Shown: in pieces, positions 4,758 to 6,133 of the stretch
Layout: each line of letters starts with the position of its first letter
Position numbering within the stretch: position 1 is the first letter of the stretch
Origin: Candidatus Bathyarchaeota archaeon
GTDB taxonomy: Archaea > Thermoproteota > Bathyarchaeia > RBG-16-48-13 > JAGMEO01
NCBI GenBank assembly: GCA_030602965.1
Contig: JAUVYS010000080.1
Location: forward strand, 1 to 6,133
DNA length: 6,133 nt
Direction of reading: 5' to 3'
Translations under genes and position numbers: made by a program
Notes under the pieces: generated by a model
What the model saw: only the letters and a program-made list of their open reading frames with translations
Databases searched by the model: none
What the model was told of the DNA's origin: nothing

Positions 4758-5177
4758 ATGACCATGAGTGAAAACGAAGTAATACGAATAAGTGTATCTT
4801 TACCTCGAAAGTTGCTTGACGAATTTGACGAGACTAGTAAAGAAGTTGGGTACAATGATCGATCGAAGGCCATTAGAGCTGCAATGCACTCATTTATAAC
4901 TGAGTCCAAGTGGATGCATGAAAAGAAGGGGTCAGTTGCAGGTGTCCTAGCCATGGTCTATGATCACCACACCAAAGGCTTAGATGATATGCTAACAGAC
5001 ATTCAACATCATCATGAGGACATAGTTAGGTCTATGATGCACATACATCTCGATAAAACAAATTGTTTACAGATAATTGCGGTCAAAGGTGATTCTGAGG
5101 AAATCAAAGACCTTAGCAAAGAACTAACCGTTAGAGGTATTAAACAGCAGAAACAAATAATCATGACTACAAGCTAA
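4758..5177 (+). CDS. nikR: Nickel-responsive transcriptional regulator NikR
   Basis: NikR is a tetrameric DNA-binding protein that, when loaded with Ni(II), usually represses nickel uptake genes. The 139-residue product has both domains. Residues about 8-50 are a ribbon-helix-helix fold with the DNA-contacting strand IRISVSLP and the helix pair ending around RSKAIRAAM. Residues about 60-137 are the ACT-like nickel domain, with VYDHHTKGLDDMLTDIQHHH and MHIHLDKTNC. The four high-affinity ligands known from E. coli NikR (His76, His87, His89, Cys95) align with His84, His95, His97 and Cys103, so all are kept. The usual Glu after CL is Gln here (CLQIIAVKG). Start is ATG at 4758 or ATG at 4764 (two residues shorter); the preceding GGG is weak support for either. 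It follows the S-component gene by 127 bases on the same strand. Confidence 0.94.
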   Translation: MTMSENEVIRISVSLPRKLLDEFDETSKEVGYNDRSKAIRAAMHSFITESKWMHEKKGSVAGVLAMVYDHHTKGLDDMLTDIQHHHEDIVRSMMHIHLDKTNCLQIIAVKGDSEEIKDLSKELTVRGIKQQKQIIMTTS

Positions 5178-5184
5178 AAGCATG

Positions 5185-5204
5185 TTTTGTCATTCCTTTT
5201 GTAA
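5185..5204 (+). terminator. Possible T-rich terminator after nikR
   Basis: GTTTTGTC and CCTTTTGT follow the nikR stop within about 25 bases, before the convergent ferredoxin-like gene. There is no hairpin. Archaeal T-tract termination is possible; evidence is compositional only. Confidence 0.2.
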
Positions 5205-5235
5205 CAATAAATCCATAGTTTGGTTTACACTACTT

Positions 5236-5277
5236 TTATTTGATTCTTATCACATCAACCTTACAGCAATCTTTACA
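5236..5277 (-). other. Out-of-frame 3' tail of the ferredoxin-like gene
   Basis: Beginning in a shifted frame at the end of the ferredoxin-like CDS, the minus strand reads CKDCCKVDVIRIK and then stops at 5238-5236. Joined after ...CSACKL it completes C56-x2-C59-x2-C62-x3-C66 followed by a VDVIRI strand, exactly how a second ferredoxin cluster motif ends. Joining needs two bases (a TG/GT unit) that are absent from AAATTGTAAAG around 5271-5281. Confidence 0.5.
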
Positions 5278-5458
5278 ATTTACAAGCACTACAACTACTT
5301 GGATTCGCAACGAGAGGGTGATCATCGATCCATTCTAAAACTTCATAACTGCAGGCCTTAACACTCTCTTTACATCTGTTACATATATTACAGTAAATCG
5401 TTATTTCTGTAACCAATTCAATAACAACTTCAAAAACAGTTGTAAATCCAAGAAACAC
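5273..5458 (-). CDS. Small ferredoxin-like Fe-S protein, apparently frameshifted near its 3' end
   Basis: The 61-residue frame has Cys23-x2-Cys26-x2-Cys29, then Cys36 followed by SYEVLEWIDDHPLVANPSS, then Cys56-x2-Cys59, and stops two residues later. The order (CxxCxxC...C, YEVLE, a D-x-x-P turn, NP-x-x-CxxC) follows a 2[4Fe-4S] ferredoxin domain, an electron carrier. Two oddities stand out: the first motif has six rather than three residues before its fourth Cys and Ser instead of Pro after it, and the second motif lacks its last two Cys in frame. Those Cys occur immediately downstream in another frame (see 5236-5277), so a two-base loss, real or a sequence error, is likely; restored length is about 74 residues. 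GTG at 5458 is three bases after the thioredoxin stop, so the two are probably co-transcribed. A zinc or one-cluster protein is the alternative. Confidence 0.6.
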   Translation of the reverse strand: MFLGFTTVFEVVIELVTEITIYCNICNRCKESVKACSYEVLEWIDDHPLVANPSSCSACKL

Positions 5459-5461
5459 TAA

Positions 5462-5875
5462 TTAAAGATACTGTGTAATTTTTGGCTCAAGTAGAGCCTT
5501 TGGCATTGCTCCTATTAGCCTATCCACAAGTTTTCCGTTTTTAAAAATTAATAGTGTTGGAATGCTCATTATCTCGTATTTAATAGCTATTGTACGGTTT
5601 TCATCTACATTCAACTTGCCGAATAACATCTTTCCTGCATAGGCGCTTGCTAACTCTTCTATAATAGGAGCAATTATGTTGCATGGACCACACCAAGGAG
5701 CCCAACAGTCAACCACTACTAGAGGAGAATTCTGAAGAACCTCATTAAATGATGAGTCTGTTAACTCAACAGGTTTTCCTGAAGATTCACTTTTCATCTT
5801 CCTTTCCTTCGCTTTTTTCATCAGTTCTTGAAGTTTATTACGTCGTATTTTCTTTAGCTCTTCATCCTTACTCAT
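5462..5875 (-). CDS. trxA: Thioredoxin with charged N-terminal helical extension
   Basis: It is a cytosolic dithiol-disulfide oxidoreductase. In the 137-residue form, residues about 34-137 are a complete thioredoxin fold: strand PLVVVD with the buried Asp at 56, active site WCGPC at 61-65, LNVDEN, and MSIPT with the cis-proline at 106. The strand before the active site ends VDCWAP, giving an extra Cys at 57 four residues before the active-site Trp. Residues 1-30 (SKDEELKKIRRNKLQELMKKAKERKMK) are a strongly basic amphipathic helix not found in E. coli thioredoxin. I chose ATG at 5875, which gives the MSxDEEL start and has GTGA five bases upstream. A GTG at 5884 would add three residues and overlap the LeuA-family stop by four bases. 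It lies between the LeuA-family gene and the ferredoxin-like gene with almost no spacing, so one transcript is likely. Confidence 0.93.
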   Translation of the reverse strand: MSKDEELKKIRRNKLQELMKKAKERKMKSESSGKPVELTDSSFNEVLQNSPLVVVDCWAPWCGPCNIIAPIIEELASAYAGKMLFGKLNVDENRTIAIKYEIMSIPTLLIFKNGKLVDRLIGAMPKALLEPKITQYL

Positions 5876-5880
5876 AAAGG

Positions 5881-6133
5881 TCACGTTTTAATGGATTTTT
5901 TTGAAGCTCTCTTCTTTTTTATGAGAAAAGTCTTTATTCCACTGAGCATCGCATCCACACTAGCTTTTACAATGTCTTCTCCAGCCTTCCTTGCTGAAGC
6001 AACATTTCCCATGTTGTCTTCTACTTTGATCTCTACTTCTGCTACAGCATTTGATCCGCCTGTTAAAGCTTCTAGCCTATACTCTTTGAGTTTCACATTT
6101 ATCACATTGCTTGTGATCTTCTGTATAGCCCGC
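5881..6133 (-). CDS. C-terminal end of 2-isopropylmalate synthase / citramalate synthase family protein (5' end outside window)
   Basis: The frame is open to the right edge, so the GTG at 6105 is internal and this is the last 83 residues. RAIQKI, then LKEYRLEALTGGSNAVAEVEIKVED, then ARKAGEDIVKASVDAMLSGIKTFL, matches the end of the LeuA-type allosteric dimerisation domain (YxxxAxTGGxxAxxEV... DIxxAS). This domain binds leucine in isopropylmalate synthase and isoleucine in citramalate synthase. The window does not hold the catalytic HMGL-like domain, so LeuA and CimA cannot be separated. The usual GADTDI signature is changed to KAGEDI, and a Lys-rich tail (IKKKRASKKSIKT) extends past the usual end. 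Its TGA sits just before the thioredoxin start, or overlaps it as GTGA if GTG 5884 is used. Confidence 0.85.
   Translation of the reverse strand, partial: RAIQKITSNVINVKLKEYRLEALTGGSNAVAEVEIKVEDNMGNVASARKAGEDIVKASVDAMLSGIKTFLIKKKRASKKSIKT

Noticed and set aside
4742..4954. Minus-strand ORF of 70 codons
   Set aside because: It is opposite the DNA-binding domain of nikR, which is strongly supported.

Overview
The window is about 6.1 kb of AT-rich DNA with an archaeal gene set: an ATP-dependent DNA ligase of the archaeal type, a stand-alone MetRS-beta-type tRNA-binding protein, a trimeric purine nucleoside phosphorylase with a C-terminal CXC motif, NikR, and a thioredoxin with a charged N-terminal helix. 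TATA-like boxes lie near several starts, GTG and TTG starts are common, and Shine-Dalgarno and apparently leaderless starts are mixed. I read it as a mesophilic or moderately thermophilic TACK-type archaeon (Bathyarchaeia- or Thaumarchaeota-like). That lineage guess is inference. There are no rRNAs, tRNAs, insertion sequences or CRISPR arrays.

Left part (1-2237). The plus strand carries the 3' end of DNA ligase, an unrecognised coiled-coil protein, and the MetRS-beta-like OB-fold protein, which has a possible 10-codon upstream ORF ending in an ATGA overlap. It meets prephenate dehydratase (pheA, minus strand) tail to tail. A 6-oxopurine-type nucleoside phosphorylase lies upstream of pheA on the same strand.

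Middle (about 3084-3821). An AT-rich intergenic region of about 300 bp separates the phosphorylase from a divergently transcribed nucleoside 2-deoxyribosyltransferase-like protein. That protein has Gln where the family normally has its catalytic Glu.

Core of interest (3822-5177). This looks like a compact nickel island. A CooT-like nickel-binding small protein (minus strand) is divergent from an orphan ECF-transporter S component (plus strand), and NikR, the nickel-responsive repressor, follows. Between the two divergent genes is a dyad, TTATTAC-N14-GTAATAC, with the layout of a NikR operator. Another inverted repeat lies in front of nikR. Together these suggest a NikR-controlled nickel (or cobalt) uptake and handling locus that uses an S component unlike CbiM/NikM.

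Right part (5236-6133, minus strand). A tight cluster runs leftward: the C-terminus of a LeuA/CimA-family synthase, then thioredoxin, then a small ferredoxin-like gene. The last of these stops early, but an out-of-frame tail restores a full CxxCxxCxxxC cluster motif if two bases are added, which points to a frameshift or a sequence error.
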